64,000 nt of DNA, taken from positions 62,001 to 126,000 of the forward strand of contig JAENYD010000005.1 in assembly GCA_016842005.1 (NCBI GenBank), read 5' to 3'. The notes under the pieces were generated by a model. The model ran no database searches and was not told the DNA's origin. It saw only the letters and a program-made list of their open reading frames with translations. The translations under genes were made by a program, and so were the position numbers. The stretch comes from Clostridium thermobutyricum. GTDB lineage: Bacteria > Bacillota > Clostridia > Ch29. Positions 29,674 through 37,240 of this stretch are shown here, in pieces. Every line of letters starts with the position of its first letter. Position 1 is the stretch's first letter.

Positions 29674-29702
29674 AGAGGGTTTTTTTTCTATTTGTAGAAT
29701 AT
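29674..29702 (+). promoter_or_regulatory. Sigma-H-type promoter of spoVS
   Basis: AGAGGGTTT (29674-29682) and GTAGAATAT (29694-29702) are 11 bases apart. The Bacillus sigma-H consensus is RNAGGAWWW-N11/12-RNNGAATWW, so there is one mismatch. B. subtilis spoVS is known to depend on sigma-H, which supports the call. Confidence 0.75.
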
Positions 29703-29755
29703 TACAATATCGGACGGAATAATTACTGATATATTAAAAAAGGGGGCATTATTTA

Positions 29756-30016
29756 ATGGATGTATTAAAGGTGTCAGCAAAGTCAAACCCAAATTCAGTG
29801 GCTGGAGCACTGGCCGGCGTTCTCCGGGAAAAGGGTAATGCAGAAATCCAGGCAATTGGCGCCGGTGCTTTGAATCAGGCCGTCAAGGCAGTCGCAATCG
29901 CAAGAGGATTTGTAGCTCCTAGTGGTATGGACCTTGTATGTATTCCTGCTTTTACTGATATTGAAATAGACGGAGAAGAGAGAACGGCAATTAAACTTAT
30001 AATTGCACCCAGATAG
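29756..30016 (+). CDS. spoVS: Stage V sporulation protein S
   Basis: Small Alba-like protein of 86 residues, extremely conserved among spore formers, that affects sporulation from stage V and septation. The sequence DVLKVSAKSNPNSVAGALAG, AIGAGALNQAVKAVAIARGF and the ending LIIAPR are diagnostic. It is transcribed alone, from a sigma-H-type promoter to its own terminator, next to rny as in Bacillus. ATG follows AAGGGGG. Confidence 0.98.
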   Translation: MDVLKVSAKSNPNSVAGALAGVLREKGNAEIQAIGAGALNQAVKAVAIARGFVAPSGMDLVCIPAFTDIEIDGEERTAIKLIIAPR

Positions 30017-30033
30017 ATAAACCTTTTGTTACT

Positions 30034-30063
30034 AAAAACCTGCTTATCAAAGCAGGTTTTTAA
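30034..30063 (+). terminator. Rho-independent terminator of spoVS
   Basis: AAAAACCTGC/GCAGGTTTTT stem with an eight-base loop. The rest of the gap to 30273 has one more hairpin (CCGGGGAGTT/AACTCCGG, 30081-30118) and a TATAAT at 30120-30125, which may be the -10 box of the next gene. Confidence 0.85.
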
Positions 30064-30273
30064 AGTTTATTAATATGAACCCGGGGAGTTAATAAGCAAT
30101 GCTTACAATAAACTCCGGATATAATAGACTTTTTCTATAGAGAAATCACTGCCAACAATGATATAATAAATCTTGTCAGGGATAAAAACTCTTTTCCATT
30201 GTATTAATACAGACAGCTTAGAGGCAATACTAGCAATAGAAGGGACATATAGCTACCATGCAGGAGGCAAACA

Positions 30274-31128
30274 ATGAAAAAAGCTGACCTTCATTTGCAT
30301 ACCAACAAATCTGACGGCCTTCTTACCCCTGAGGAGCTGGTATTTCGTGCGAGCAAACAAGGACTATCCGCTATCGCCATTACAGACCACGACACTGTGG
30401 AAGGTATACCCGCTGGCATTGAAGCCGGCAGAAAATATGGGGTTAATGTAATTCCGGGAATTGAATTCAACACAAATGTAGACAACGGGGAACTGCATAT
30501 TCTGGGCTATTATTTTGACTACAGCAGCAAACCTGTTCTGGACCTTTTACACAGGATAAAGAATGCCAGACTGGACAGGATTAAATCAATGGTGGAAAAA
30601 CTGAGAGAAGCAGGGCTTGATATTTCTTTCAGCCAGATACTCTCTATAGCCGAGAATGATGCCTCTTTGGGCAGGCCTCACATTGCCAGGATTTTAGTTG
30701 AAAAGGGATATGTGTCCGATTTTCGCCAGGCATTTGACAGGTATATTGGTGTACACTGTCCTGCATATGTGGAAAGATACAAGCTTGAACCGGAAAAGGC
30801 AGTCCATGTAATAAAATCCGGGGGAGGTGTCCCTGTTCTTGCCCATCCCGGTAATTTAAGTGACAAAGGATATTTGTACAGATGTATAAAAGCGGGCATA
30901 CAGGGCATTGAGGTATACCACTCCAATCATACATACCAGCAGACAGCAGAACTTCTTACCCTGGCAAACAAACTTCATCTTATCCCTACCGGAGGTTCGG
31001 ACTGCCATGGTGACCCGGATTGTTACGGTGAATTACTTCTTGGACAGATTACCGTGCCCTATGAAGTCGTTATAAGATTAAGAGAAACTGCCTTTAAAAA
31101 TAGGGGGGAAAGTTTTTTCAATGTCTGA
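30274..31128 (+). CDS. PHP-domain phosphoesterase (RNase AM / YciV-like)
   Basis: Metal-dependent phosphoesterase of the PHP family. The 284 residues carry the metal ligands in DLHLHTNKSDG, ITDHDTVEG, PGIEF, LAHPGN and the closing GGSDCHGD. Homologues hydrolyse 3',5'-nucleoside bisphosphates or trim the 5' ends of short RNAs. The exact substrate cannot be read from sequence. The end overlaps the PadR gene by 8 bases, so the pair is translated together. Confidence 0.85.
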   Translation: MKKADLHLHTNKSDGLLTPEELVFRASKQGLSAIAITDHDTVEGIPAGIEAGRKYGVNVIPGIEFNTNVDNGELHILGYYFDYSSKPVLDLLHRIKNARLDRIKSMVEKLREAGLDISFSQILSIAENDASLGRPHIARILVEKGYVSDFRQAFDRYIGVHCPAYVERYKLEPEKAVHVIKSGGGVPVLAHPGNLSDKGYLYRCIKAGIQGIEVYHSNHTYQQTAELLTLANKLHLIPTGGSDCHGDPDCYGELLLGQITVPYEVVIRLRETAFKNRGESFFNV

Positions 31129-31483
31129 TATCAGAAATCGTCAGTTCTCCACAAAAGTAAGCACCACTTCCCTTATGAAGATGTTTATTCTCCACCTGTT
31201 GCTGAAGGAAGCTTTGTACGGTAATCAGATAATAGATCAGATCAAACAAAAACTGCAGTATAAATGGGAACCCAGCCCGGGTATGATTTACCCGTTATTA
31301 AGGCAGCTGGAGGACAGTGGATTTGTAATAAGCTGGTGGCTGGAGCCTGACAAGAAATCCATAAGGTATTACAGGATTACAGAAGAAGGTACTTCACACC
31401 TTGAAAGACTGAAAATCAGATATAAGAAGCCTGTTGAAGATGCAAGAGATATAATGCAGTATGTAATAGATGAAATATTTTGA
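31121..31483 (+). CDS. PadR-family transcriptional regulator
   Basis: Winged-helix DNA-binding protein of 120 residues with the PadR N-terminal pattern: LMKMFILHLLLKEALYGNQI, PSPGMIYPLLRQLEDSGFV and the wing KKSIRYYRITEEG. It has a short C-terminal dimerisation helix. It is coupled to the PHP gene and just ahead of purB. The target and ligand are unknown. Confidence 0.88.
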   Translation: MSDIRNRQFSTKVSTTSLMKMFILHLLLKEALYGNQIIDQIKQKLQYKWEPSPGMIYPLLRQLEDSGFVISWWLEPDKKSIRYYRITEEGTSHLERLKIRYKKPVEDARDIMQYVIDEIF

Positions 31484-31497
31484 AAGGAAGATCTAAA

Positions 31498-32925
31498 ATG
31501 TATACAACCTATGACAATCCCCTGGCAGCAAGATATGCCAGCAAAGAAATGCTGGAAAACTTTTCAGCCCAGAAAAAATTCTCCACATGGAGACGGCTGT
31601 GGATAGCACTGGCCGAAGCCCAGAAGGAACTGGGTCTTAATATAAGCGACCACCAGCTGGAACAGATGAAAAAGTTTCAAAATGATATAAACTTCGATGT
31701 AGCCAGCCAGAAAGAAAAAGAATTCCGCCATGATGTAATGGCCCATATCCATGCATATGGCGATCAGTGTCCTGATGCCAGACCTATCATACATTTGGGT
31801 GCTACAAGCGCCTATGTCGGTGATAATACGGATATCATACTGATGAGGGAAGGTCTGAAAATAATTCAGGTAAAACTGGTTAACTGCATGAAGGCCTTAA
31901 CACAGTTTGCTCTTGAATATGCTGATATGCCTACTCTGAGTTTTACTCATTTTCAGCCGGCACAATTGTCCACTGTAGGAAAACGGGCATGCTTGTGGCT
32001 TCAGGACCTGCTGCTTGACCTGAAGGATTTGCAGCACCTGATTACGGTCATGCCCCTCAGGGGGGTTAAAGGAACAACCGGCACCCAGGCAAGCTTCCTG
32101 GAGCTTTTTGATGGAGATCATAGTAAAGTGGTGGAACTGGACAAAAAAATAGCTGAAAAAATGGGCTTTACTTCCACATTCCCCGTTACCGGTCAGACTT
32201 ATCCCAGAAAACTTGATGCAAAAGTTCTGGCTGTCTTAAGCGGAATAGCTCAAAGCGCCCATAAGTTCAGCAACGATATAAGGCTTCTGCAGCATCTGAG
32301 AGAGATTGAAGAACCTTTTGGTGAAAAGCAGATCGGTTCTTCCGCCATGGCCTATAAAAAGAACCCCATGCGCAGCGAAAGGATAGGCTCTCTTGCAAGA
32401 ATGGTAATTATAACTTCATTAAATCCTGCAGTCACTGCTTCCCAGCAATGGTTCGAAAGAACCCTCGATGATTCGGCAAACCGAAGAATTACTATTCCTG
32501 AAGCCTTTCTGGCTGTTGATGCTATATTACTCCTTTACATCAATATAATAAAGGGATTGAAAGTATATCCGACAGTCATTAACAAACATGTTATGAATGA
32601 GCTTCCTTTCATGGCCACCGAAAACATTCTCATGGAAGCAGTAAAAAAGGGAGGAGATCGTCAGGAACTTCATGAAAAAATCAGGAAATATTCCATTACT
32701 GCTTCAAACAGGGTCAAGGAAGGAAAAGACAATAATTTACTCGAATTAATTGCCGGTGATGCAGACTTCAATCTATCCAAAGAAAATCTGGAACAAATGA
32801 TGAATCCGATGAATTTTACAGGCAGGTCTGCTCATCAGGTGAAAGACTTCATTTCCCAATATGTACAGCCTGCTCTATCTCTTTATGATGACATTGGCAA
32901 TGTCTCTCCCAACCTTAAAGTTTAA
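31498..32925 (+). CDS. purB: Adenylosuccinate lyase
   Basis: Cleaves SAICAR and adenylosuccinate in purine synthesis. The 475 residues belong to the fumarase/aspartase superfamily: the first signature LGATSAYVGDNTD, the catalytic-His stretch SFTHFQPAQLSTVGKRA, and the signature loop GSSAMAYKKNPMRSERI. The ATG at 31498 has GAAAGGAAG upstream, whereas an earlier in-frame ATG lies within padR. No other purine gene is nearby. Confidence 0.96.
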   Translation: MYTTYDNPLAARYASKEMLENFSAQKKFSTWRRLWIALAEAQKELGLNISDHQLEQMKKFQNDINFDVASQKEKEFRHDVMAHIHAYGDQCPDARPIIHLGATSAYVGDNTDIILMREGLKIIQVKLVNCMKALTQFALEYADMPTLSFTHFQPAQLSTVGKRACLWLQDLLLDLKDLQHLITVMPLRGVKGTTGTQASFLELFDGDHSKVVELDKKIAEKMGFTSTFPVTGQTYPRKLDAKVLAVLSGIAQSAHKFSNDIRLLQHLREIEEPFGEKQIGSSAMAYKKNPMRSERIGSLARMVIITSLNPAVTASQQWFERTLDDSANRRITIPEAFLAVDAILLLYINIIKGLKVYPTVINKHVMNELPFMATENILMEAVKKGGDRQELHEKIRKYSITASNRVKEGKDNNLLELIAGDADFNLSKENLEQMMNPMNFTGRSAHQVKDFISQYVQPALSLYDDIGNVSPNLKV

Positions 32926-32937
32926 TAAATTAAACCA

Positions 32938-32975
32938 AGGCAGTTGCAGGGTTTTGAGCAACTGCCTTTTTATTG
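32938..32975 (+). terminator. Rho-independent terminator of purB
   Basis: Perfect 10-bp stem AGGCAGTTGC/GCAACTGCCT with a 10-base loop, followed by TTTTATTG. It closes the housekeeping block before the accessory cluster. Confidence 0.9.
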
Positions 32976-33228
32976 TTTATAATCCAGTGGGACACACTGC
33001 GGGAGAGATGAAAGGGCATAGACGAAACGTCCCCATGCGGGAGGCATACAGACGGGTGCACCGGAGAAAAAATCTATTATGGTTTACATAATAATGTTTT
33101 TCCAGAAATATGAATATATAAGGTGTTCATACCGTATAATTCAATATGTGCATATATAAATATTATACTTTATTAATAAATATTGATTTCTGAAAATAAG
33201 AAATATTATTAAAATATTTGTTGAAATA
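32976..33228 (+). other. Non-coding stretch ahead of the accessory cluster
   Basis: No gene is seen. The first 100 bases have a balanced composition with small hairpins (CAGTG/CACTG near 32985, GACGAAACGTC near 33021, ATGC/GCAT near 33034, GGGTGCACC near 33055). From about 33090 on it is very AT-rich. I recognise no RNA family. It might be a leader remnant, a small RNA, or nothing. Confidence 0.3.
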
Positions 33229-33257
33229 AGAGGAATTTAATTTTTTTTGTAGAATAT
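33229..33257 (+). promoter_or_regulatory. Sigma-H-type promoter of the amino-acid oxidation cluster
   Basis: AGAGGAATT (33229-33237), an 11-base spacer, and GTAGAATAT (33249-33257) match RNAGGAWWW-N11/12-RNNGAATWW at every defined position. The spoVS promoter in this window has the same -10 box. No comparable sigma-A promoter is seen in this gap. Confidence 0.7.
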
Positions 33258-33273
33258 ATATTCGTTAAGTAAT

Positions 33274-33362
33274 AATCAAACTTTGTGGATTTTTGATTTA
33301 AAAAAGGAGGTGATAAGTACAATAATTATGTAAACCATTATACTTATCTAAAAAAAAGGGGG
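33274..33362 (+). other. Folded mRNA leader of the transporter gene
   Basis: Downstream of the sigma-H site are an AATCAAA/TTTGATT hairpin (33274-33298), a full Shine-Dalgarno GGAGGTGAT (33306-33314) that is not next to a gene start, and a GATAAGT../..ACTTATC hairpin (33312-33347) covering part of it. A second Shine-Dalgarno, AAAAGGGGG (33354-33362), serves the real ATG. Confidence 0.45.
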
Positions 33363-33372
33363 TATTCTGTTA

Positions 33373-34872
33373 ATGAGTAACAAAGAAACATTTGGTAGCC
33401 GATGGGGCTTTGTACTGGCCGCAATAGGAATGGCTATCGGAACCGGAAACATCTGGCGTTTCCCGAGGGTTGCTGCAGCAAACGGCGGAGGTAGTTTCCT
33501 CATAGCCTGGACTGTTGCCCTGATAGTATGGTCTCTTCCGCTGCTGATGGCCGAGATGGTCCTTGGACGTAAGACAGGCCTCGGCTGTATAGGTGCCTTC
33601 AGGGATTTCCTGGGCAGGAAGTTCACCTGGATGGGTACCTGGGTTGCAGTGGTATGTCTGGGCATAGCCTTCTACTACTCGGTTGTAATGGGCTGGTGTA
33701 TGAAGTACTTCACCCTGGCCGTATCAGGCGCTTTCAAGGCCGGCATGACACCCGAGCAAACCACTGAAATCTGGAACAATTTCCTTGCCACGCCTTCCCA
33801 GACAATACTCTTCCATGCTATAGCGGTACTGATATCCGGGATTGTTGTTTACAGGGGCGTTAACAACGGAATAGAAGCAGCTTGTAAGGTAATCATTCCG
33901 ACCTTATTTGTATTATTAATAATTGCAGCCATAAGGGCTCTGACCCTGCCAGGGGCATCTCTTGGTGTTGCATATCTCTTCACACCGCATATGAGCGACC
34001 TGGCAAATCCCAATACATGGCTGCAGGCCTTTACCCAGTCAGCCTGGTCCACAGGAGCCGGCTGGGGGTTCCTTATAGTCTACGGTGTATACACCAAGAA
34101 AAAAGACGACATAGGTCTCAACTGTGTACTGACAGGTCTTGGCAACAACTCTGCTTCCCTTATAGCAGGTCTTGCAGTAATACCCACGGTATTTGCCCTG
34201 TCAGCATCCCTTGACGCTGCAAATGCGGCTGTATCTGCAGGCAACTCGGGTCTTACATTTATCTATCTTGCATCACTGTTCCCCACCATGCCTGCAGGCA
34301 ACTTGATTGCCGCCGTGTTCTTCTTTGCCATGACAATAGCGGCACTGTCCTCTCTGATAGCCATGTACGAACTCGGTATAAGGGTAATATGCGATTTCAA
34401 TGTATCAAGAAAAAAGGCTGCCCTTTGGGTTATTATCGGTGGTTTCGTGTTTGGAGCACCTTCCGCATACAACGCTACATTCCTGGATAACCAGGACTGG
34501 GTATGGGGTGTGGCCCTGCTCATAAGCGGACTGTTCTGCGCGTACGCCATGATGAAATACGGTGTGGAAAAGGTCAGGACAGAGATTATCAACCACCCAT
34601 GGGCAGACCTTTATATAGGCAAGTGGTGGAGCGTATGCATAAGACTGTTCCCCATAATGTTCGCAATAGTATTCGGCTGGTGGGTATGGCAGGCCATTAC
34701 ATGGTATCCGGACAACTGGATGGCACCGTTCGAGACCTTCAGTGTTGGCACAATGGTATTCCAGTGGGGTATACTGCTGGTGCTCGCCCTCATATTCAAT
34801 AAAACTCTTGCCGACAAGACCATTGAAGGCTATGACATAACTCAAGCCCCTGAAGAAGAGGAGGCGGTATAA
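33373..34872 (+). CDS. Sodium:neurotransmitter symporter family amino-acid transporter
   Basis: Sodium-driven importer of the NSS (LeuT/SNF) family with about 12 membrane segments in 499 residues. The first helix carries the family signature IGTGNIWRFPRVAAANGGGS, whose unwound Gly-rich part binds substrate and sodium in LeuT. NSS substrates in bacteria include leucine, methionine, alanine, tryptophan and tyrosine; the substrate here is not evident. A MetS-type small subunit follows at once, and amino-acid-oxidase-like genes come next, so the cargo is probably the substrate of that dehydrogenase. Preceded by a sigma-H-type promoter. Confidence 0.92.
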   Translation: MSNKETFGSRWGFVLAAIGMAIGTGNIWRFPRVAAANGGGSFLIAWTVALIVWSLPLLMAEMVLGRKTGLGCIGAFRDFLGRKFTWMGTWVAVVCLGIAFYYSVVMGWCMKYFTLAVSGAFKAGMTPEQTTEIWNNFLATPSQTILFHAIAVLISGIVVYRGVNNGIEAACKVIIPTLFVLLIIAAIRALTLPGASLGVAYLFTPHMSDLANPNTWLQAFTQSAWSTGAGWGFLIVYGVYTKKKDDIGLNCVLTGLGNNSASLIAGLAVIPTVFALSASLDAANAAVSAGNSGLTFIYLASLFPTMPAGNLIAAVFFFAMTIAALSSLIAMYELGIRVICDFNVSRKKAALWVIIGGFVFGAPSAYNATFLDNQDWVWGVALLISGLFCAYAMMKYGVEKVRTEIINHPWADLYIGKWWSVCIRLFPIMFAIVFGWWVWQAITWYPDNWMAPFETFSVGTMVFQWGILLVLALIFNKTLADKTIEGYDITQAPEEEEAV

Positions 34873-34873
34873 C

Positions 34874-34978
34874 ATGACAGGTGCAACATATATAATGCTG
34901 GTACTGGTACTGGGATTCTACTGGGGAGGCTTTGTTTACTTCGCTCTGAAGGCAGCTAAAGCCGACGCTAACAAATAA
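34874..34978 (+). CDS. MetS-like small subunit of the NSS transporter
   Basis: A 34-residue membrane protein starting one base after the transporter stop codon, with AGGAGG inside the transporter gene as ribosome site. It has one hydrophobic helix (YIMLVLVLGFYWGGFVYFAL) and a charged tail KAAKADANK. It resembles the MetS small subunits (methionine/alanine importer) known to be needed by some NSS transporters such as Corynebacterium MetP. The assignment rests on size, topology and position. Confidence 0.78.
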   Translation: MTGATYIMLVLVLGFYWGGFVYFALKAAKADANK

Positions 34979-34994
34979 AACAGACGATACACCG

Positions 34995-35044
34995 TCAAAT
35001 TGTACCCCTCTCACCGGATTCACGGGGAGAGGGGTACAATTTGA
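34995..35044 (+). repeat. 18-bp perfect inverted repeat after the transporter operon
   Basis: TCAAATTGTACCCCTCTC (34995-35012) pairs with 35027-35044 around a 14-base loop. No T-run follows, so it is more likely an RNA-stabilising or processing hairpin than a simple terminator, separating the transporter pair from the dehydrogenase genes. Confidence 0.7.
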
Positions 35045-35072
35045 GTACTTATACAGGATAGGGGGAAAATTT

Positions 35073-35378
35073 ATGCGTATTGAAGAACATCCAATACTTA
35101 CCTTTGAAAAAGGCAACAAAGTAAAGTTTACTTACAATGGTAAAACGCTGGAAGGATATGAAGGAGAGCCTATAGCTGCTGCTCTTCACGCTGCAGGGGT
35201 AAAGGTGCTGGGGTACAGTAGCGTCCACAAACGGCCGAGGGGATTTTACTGTGCTATTGGCAACTGTTCTTCATGCCTCATGACAGTTGACGGTAAACCC
35301 AATGTAAGGACCTGCGTCGAAAAACTCAGAGAGGGTATGAAAGTCGAGACACAACAGGGTAAGGGGGAACTGATATGA
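35073..35378 (+). CDS. [2Fe-2S] ferredoxin-like subunit (HcnA / SoxX type)
   Basis: Small electron-transfer subunit of 101 residues with the beta-grasp ferredoxin fold found at the start of HcnA, sarcosine oxidase alpha and opine oxidase systems. Cluster ligands are visible in FYCAIGNCSSCLMTVDG and the later RTCVEK (C-x4-C-x2-C...C). It is the first of five tightly packed genes and its stop overlaps the next start by 4 bases. Electrons probably pass between the flavin subunits and this cluster. Confidence 0.85.
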   Translation: MRIEEHPILTFEKGNKVKFTYNGKTLEGYEGEPIAAALHAAGVKVLGYSSVHKRPRGFYCAIGNCSSCLMTVDGKPNVRTCVEKLREGMKVETQQGKGELI

Positions 35379-36457
35379 GAACAACCGATATTGCAGTTAT
35401 AGGAGGAGGCCCTGCAGGTTTATCCGCAGCCATCAGTGCTGCTTCCCTCGGAGCCAGGGTAACTCTCGTGGACAGAAATGACCATCTGGGAGGACAGCTG
35501 GTTAAGCAAACCCACATGTTCTTTGGTTCTGAAAAACAGCACGCATCGGTGAGAGGAATAGATATTTGCGATATTCTGATAGACAAGCTTAAAACATATG
35601 AAGATAATGTTGATATAATGATAAATTCCACAGTGCTTGGAATTTATGAAGACGGAGTTATCACTGTGGAACAGAACGAAGAAGAATATATTAAGCTCAA
35701 ACCCCGTTCCATGATTATTGCCACAGGGGCATCGGAAAAAGTACTTGCCTTCCCCAATAATGACCTGCCGGGAATATACGGTGCAGGTGCTGTACAAACC
35801 CTTATGAACGTTCATGGTGTTAAACCTGGTGATAAAGTTCTTATGGTAGGAGCAGGAAACATCGGTCTCATCGTAAGCTATCAGCTCATGCAGGCGGGAG
35901 TAAAGGTTGAAGCTATTATAGATGCTGCTCCCCATATAGGAGGATACCTTGTTCATGCCTCCAAAATCAGAAGAATGGGAGTCCCGATATATACATCCCA
36001 TACAGTAAAAGAGGCAATCGGAAAAGACTGCCTGGAAAAAGCGGTTATTATGCAGCTTGATGAAAGCTGGCAGCCCGTAAGTGGAACCGAGAAAGAACTA
36101 GATGTTGATGTAATGTGCATATCAATAGGTCTGTCTCCGCTGACGGAGTTACTGTGGCAGGCAGGCGTAGATATGAAATATGTTCCCGAACTTGGGGGAC
36201 ACGTGCCTGTCAGAAACCAGGAGTATCAGACCTCCAACGCTAACGTTTATGTGGCCGGAGACGTTGCAGGAGTCGAAGAAGCAAGTGCCGCTATGGTTGA
36301 AGGTCAGCTTGCCGGACTGTGTGCAGCCAAAAATATGGGATATACCTCTCCGGATTTTGAAGCCAGAAAACAGGACTGTATTAACCAGTTGAATGACTTG
36401 AGGTCCGGACCTACAGGCGCCAAAATAAGAAAAGGCTTGGAAAAGCTATTAGGATAG
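35375..36457 (+). CDS. FAD-dependent oxidoreductase, HcnB / dehydrogenase alpha type
   Basis: Two-dinucleotide-fold flavoprotein of 360 residues: FAD site IAVIGGGPAGLSAAISAASLG reduced to GGGPAGLSAA, second nucleotide site VGAGNIGLIVSYQL, and the closing FAD motif VYVAGDVAGVEEASAAMVEG. It matches HcnB, opine oxidase A and the alpha subunit of dye-linked L-proline dehydrogenase. Those proteins carry a C-terminal BFD-like [2Fe-2S] domain, which here is a separate gene two positions downstream. The start overlaps the preceding stop (ATGA). Confidence 0.87.
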   Translation: MRTTDIAVIGGGPAGLSAAISAASLGARVTLVDRNDHLGGQLVKQTHMFFGSEKQHASVRGIDICDILIDKLKTYEDNVDIMINSTVLGIYEDGVITVEQNEEEYIKLKPRSMIIATGASEKVLAFPNNDLPGIYGAGAVQTLMNVHGVKPGDKVLMVGAGNIGLIVSYQLMQAGVKVEAIIDAAPHIGGYLVHASKIRRMGVPIYTSHTVKEAIGKDCLEKAVIMQLDESWQPVSGTEKELDVDVMCISIGLSPLTELLWQAGVDMKYVPELGGHVPVRNQEYQTSNANVYVAGDVAGVEEASAAMVEGQLAGLCAAKNMGYTSPDFEARKQDCINQLNDLRSGPTGAKIRKGLEKLLG

Positions 36458-36468
36458 GGGGGTAAGCT

Positions 36469-36957
36469 ATGCTAGAAAAAACTGGTATACCAACCGCAGA
36501 ACAGATAGAAGAGGTTACGCCGTCAAAAGAAAGACTGGCCAAAGGTCCTGTTGCTATAATAGAATGCTTTCAGAACATCCCTTGCAATCCCTGTTATACA
36601 ACATGCCCGAGCAAAGCCATAAAAGAACTGTCAGACATTAATGAAAGACCTGAAGTGGATTTCAACAGGTGTAACGGTTGCGGCGCGTGTATAAGCAAAT
36701 GCCCTGGCCTGGCAATTTTCGTTGTAGATGAAACCTATTCGGAGGATAAGGCCCTGATAAAACTTCCTTACGAATTCCTGCCGCTGCCCCAACAGGGGGA
36801 TACCGTCAAAGCCCTTGACCGAAGCGGTGAGATTGTTGGTGAGGCCGAGGTTTTAAAAGTTGTAAATACCAGGGCTCAGGACAGGACTCCTGTTATCTGG
36901 ATTGCAGTGGACAGGGAACTTTCTATGAAGGTAAGAAACATAGGAATGGGGGATTAA
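36469..36957 (+). CDS. 4Fe-4S dicluster protein of the dehydrogenase complex
   Basis: 162-residue iron-sulfur protein. The first cluster motif is irregular (CFQNIPCNPCYTTCPSKAI); the second is canonical (CNGCGACISKCPG). After about residue 95 comes a small all-beta-like tail with no match I recognise. It sits between the two flavoprotein genes and has AGGGGGG before its ATG. It probably wires the flavin subunits to a ferredoxin-level acceptor. Confidence 0.78.
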   Translation: MLEKTGIPTAEQIEEVTPSKERLAKGPVAIIECFQNIPCNPCYTTCPSKAIKELSDINERPEVDFNRCNGCGACISKCPGLAIFVVDETYSEDKALIKLPYEFLPLPQQGDTVKALDRSGEIVGEAEVLKVVNTRAQDRTPVIWIAVDRELSMKVRNIGMGD

Positions 36958-36958
36958 T

Positions 36959-37240
36959 ATGAGTAACGATAAAAAAACCATTGTATGCCGCTGTGAGGAT
37001 TTGTTCCTTGAAGATATCAGAGAATTGATTGAGAAGGGCTATTCAAGTGTTGATGAGATAAAGAGAGTAAGCCGCTGTGGTATGGGACCCTGTCAGGGTA
37101 GGACCTGTAGGGATATAGTATTGAGGGAATTAGCCAGGGCAAAAGGCAAAGATATTTCCGAACTTAAAATGCCAACCTTCAGGCAGCCTACAAAACCCAT
37201 CAAGCTGGGATTAATAGACAGGGGTGAGAAAAATGATTAA
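36959..37240 (+). CDS. BFD-like [2Fe-2S] protein
   Basis: 93 residues with the bacterioferritin-associated-ferredoxin-like pattern CRCEDLFLEDIRELI, then VSRCGMGPCQGRTC, giving the C-x-C...C-x4-C ligand set. In HcnB and NirB-type proteins this domain is fused to a flavoprotein; here it stands alone. It starts one base after the previous stop and overlaps the next gene, so the complex is likely made in fixed ratio. Confidence 0.82.
   Translation: MSNDKKTIVCRCEDLFLEDIRELIEKGYSSVDEIKRVSRCGMGPCQGRTCRDIVLRELARAKGKDISELKMPTFRQPTKPIKLGLIDRGEKND

Noticed and set aside
32985-33065. Glycine or other known riboswitch upstream of the transporter
   Set aside because: It shares a few purine-rich phrases with glycine aptamers but lacks the conserved core. 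It also lies upstream of the predicted promoter, so it would not be in the transporter transcript.
33328-33333. ATG TAA minimal frame after GGAGGTGAT as a gene
   Set aside because: A start-stop pair codes for nothing; kept only as a possible regulatory oddity.
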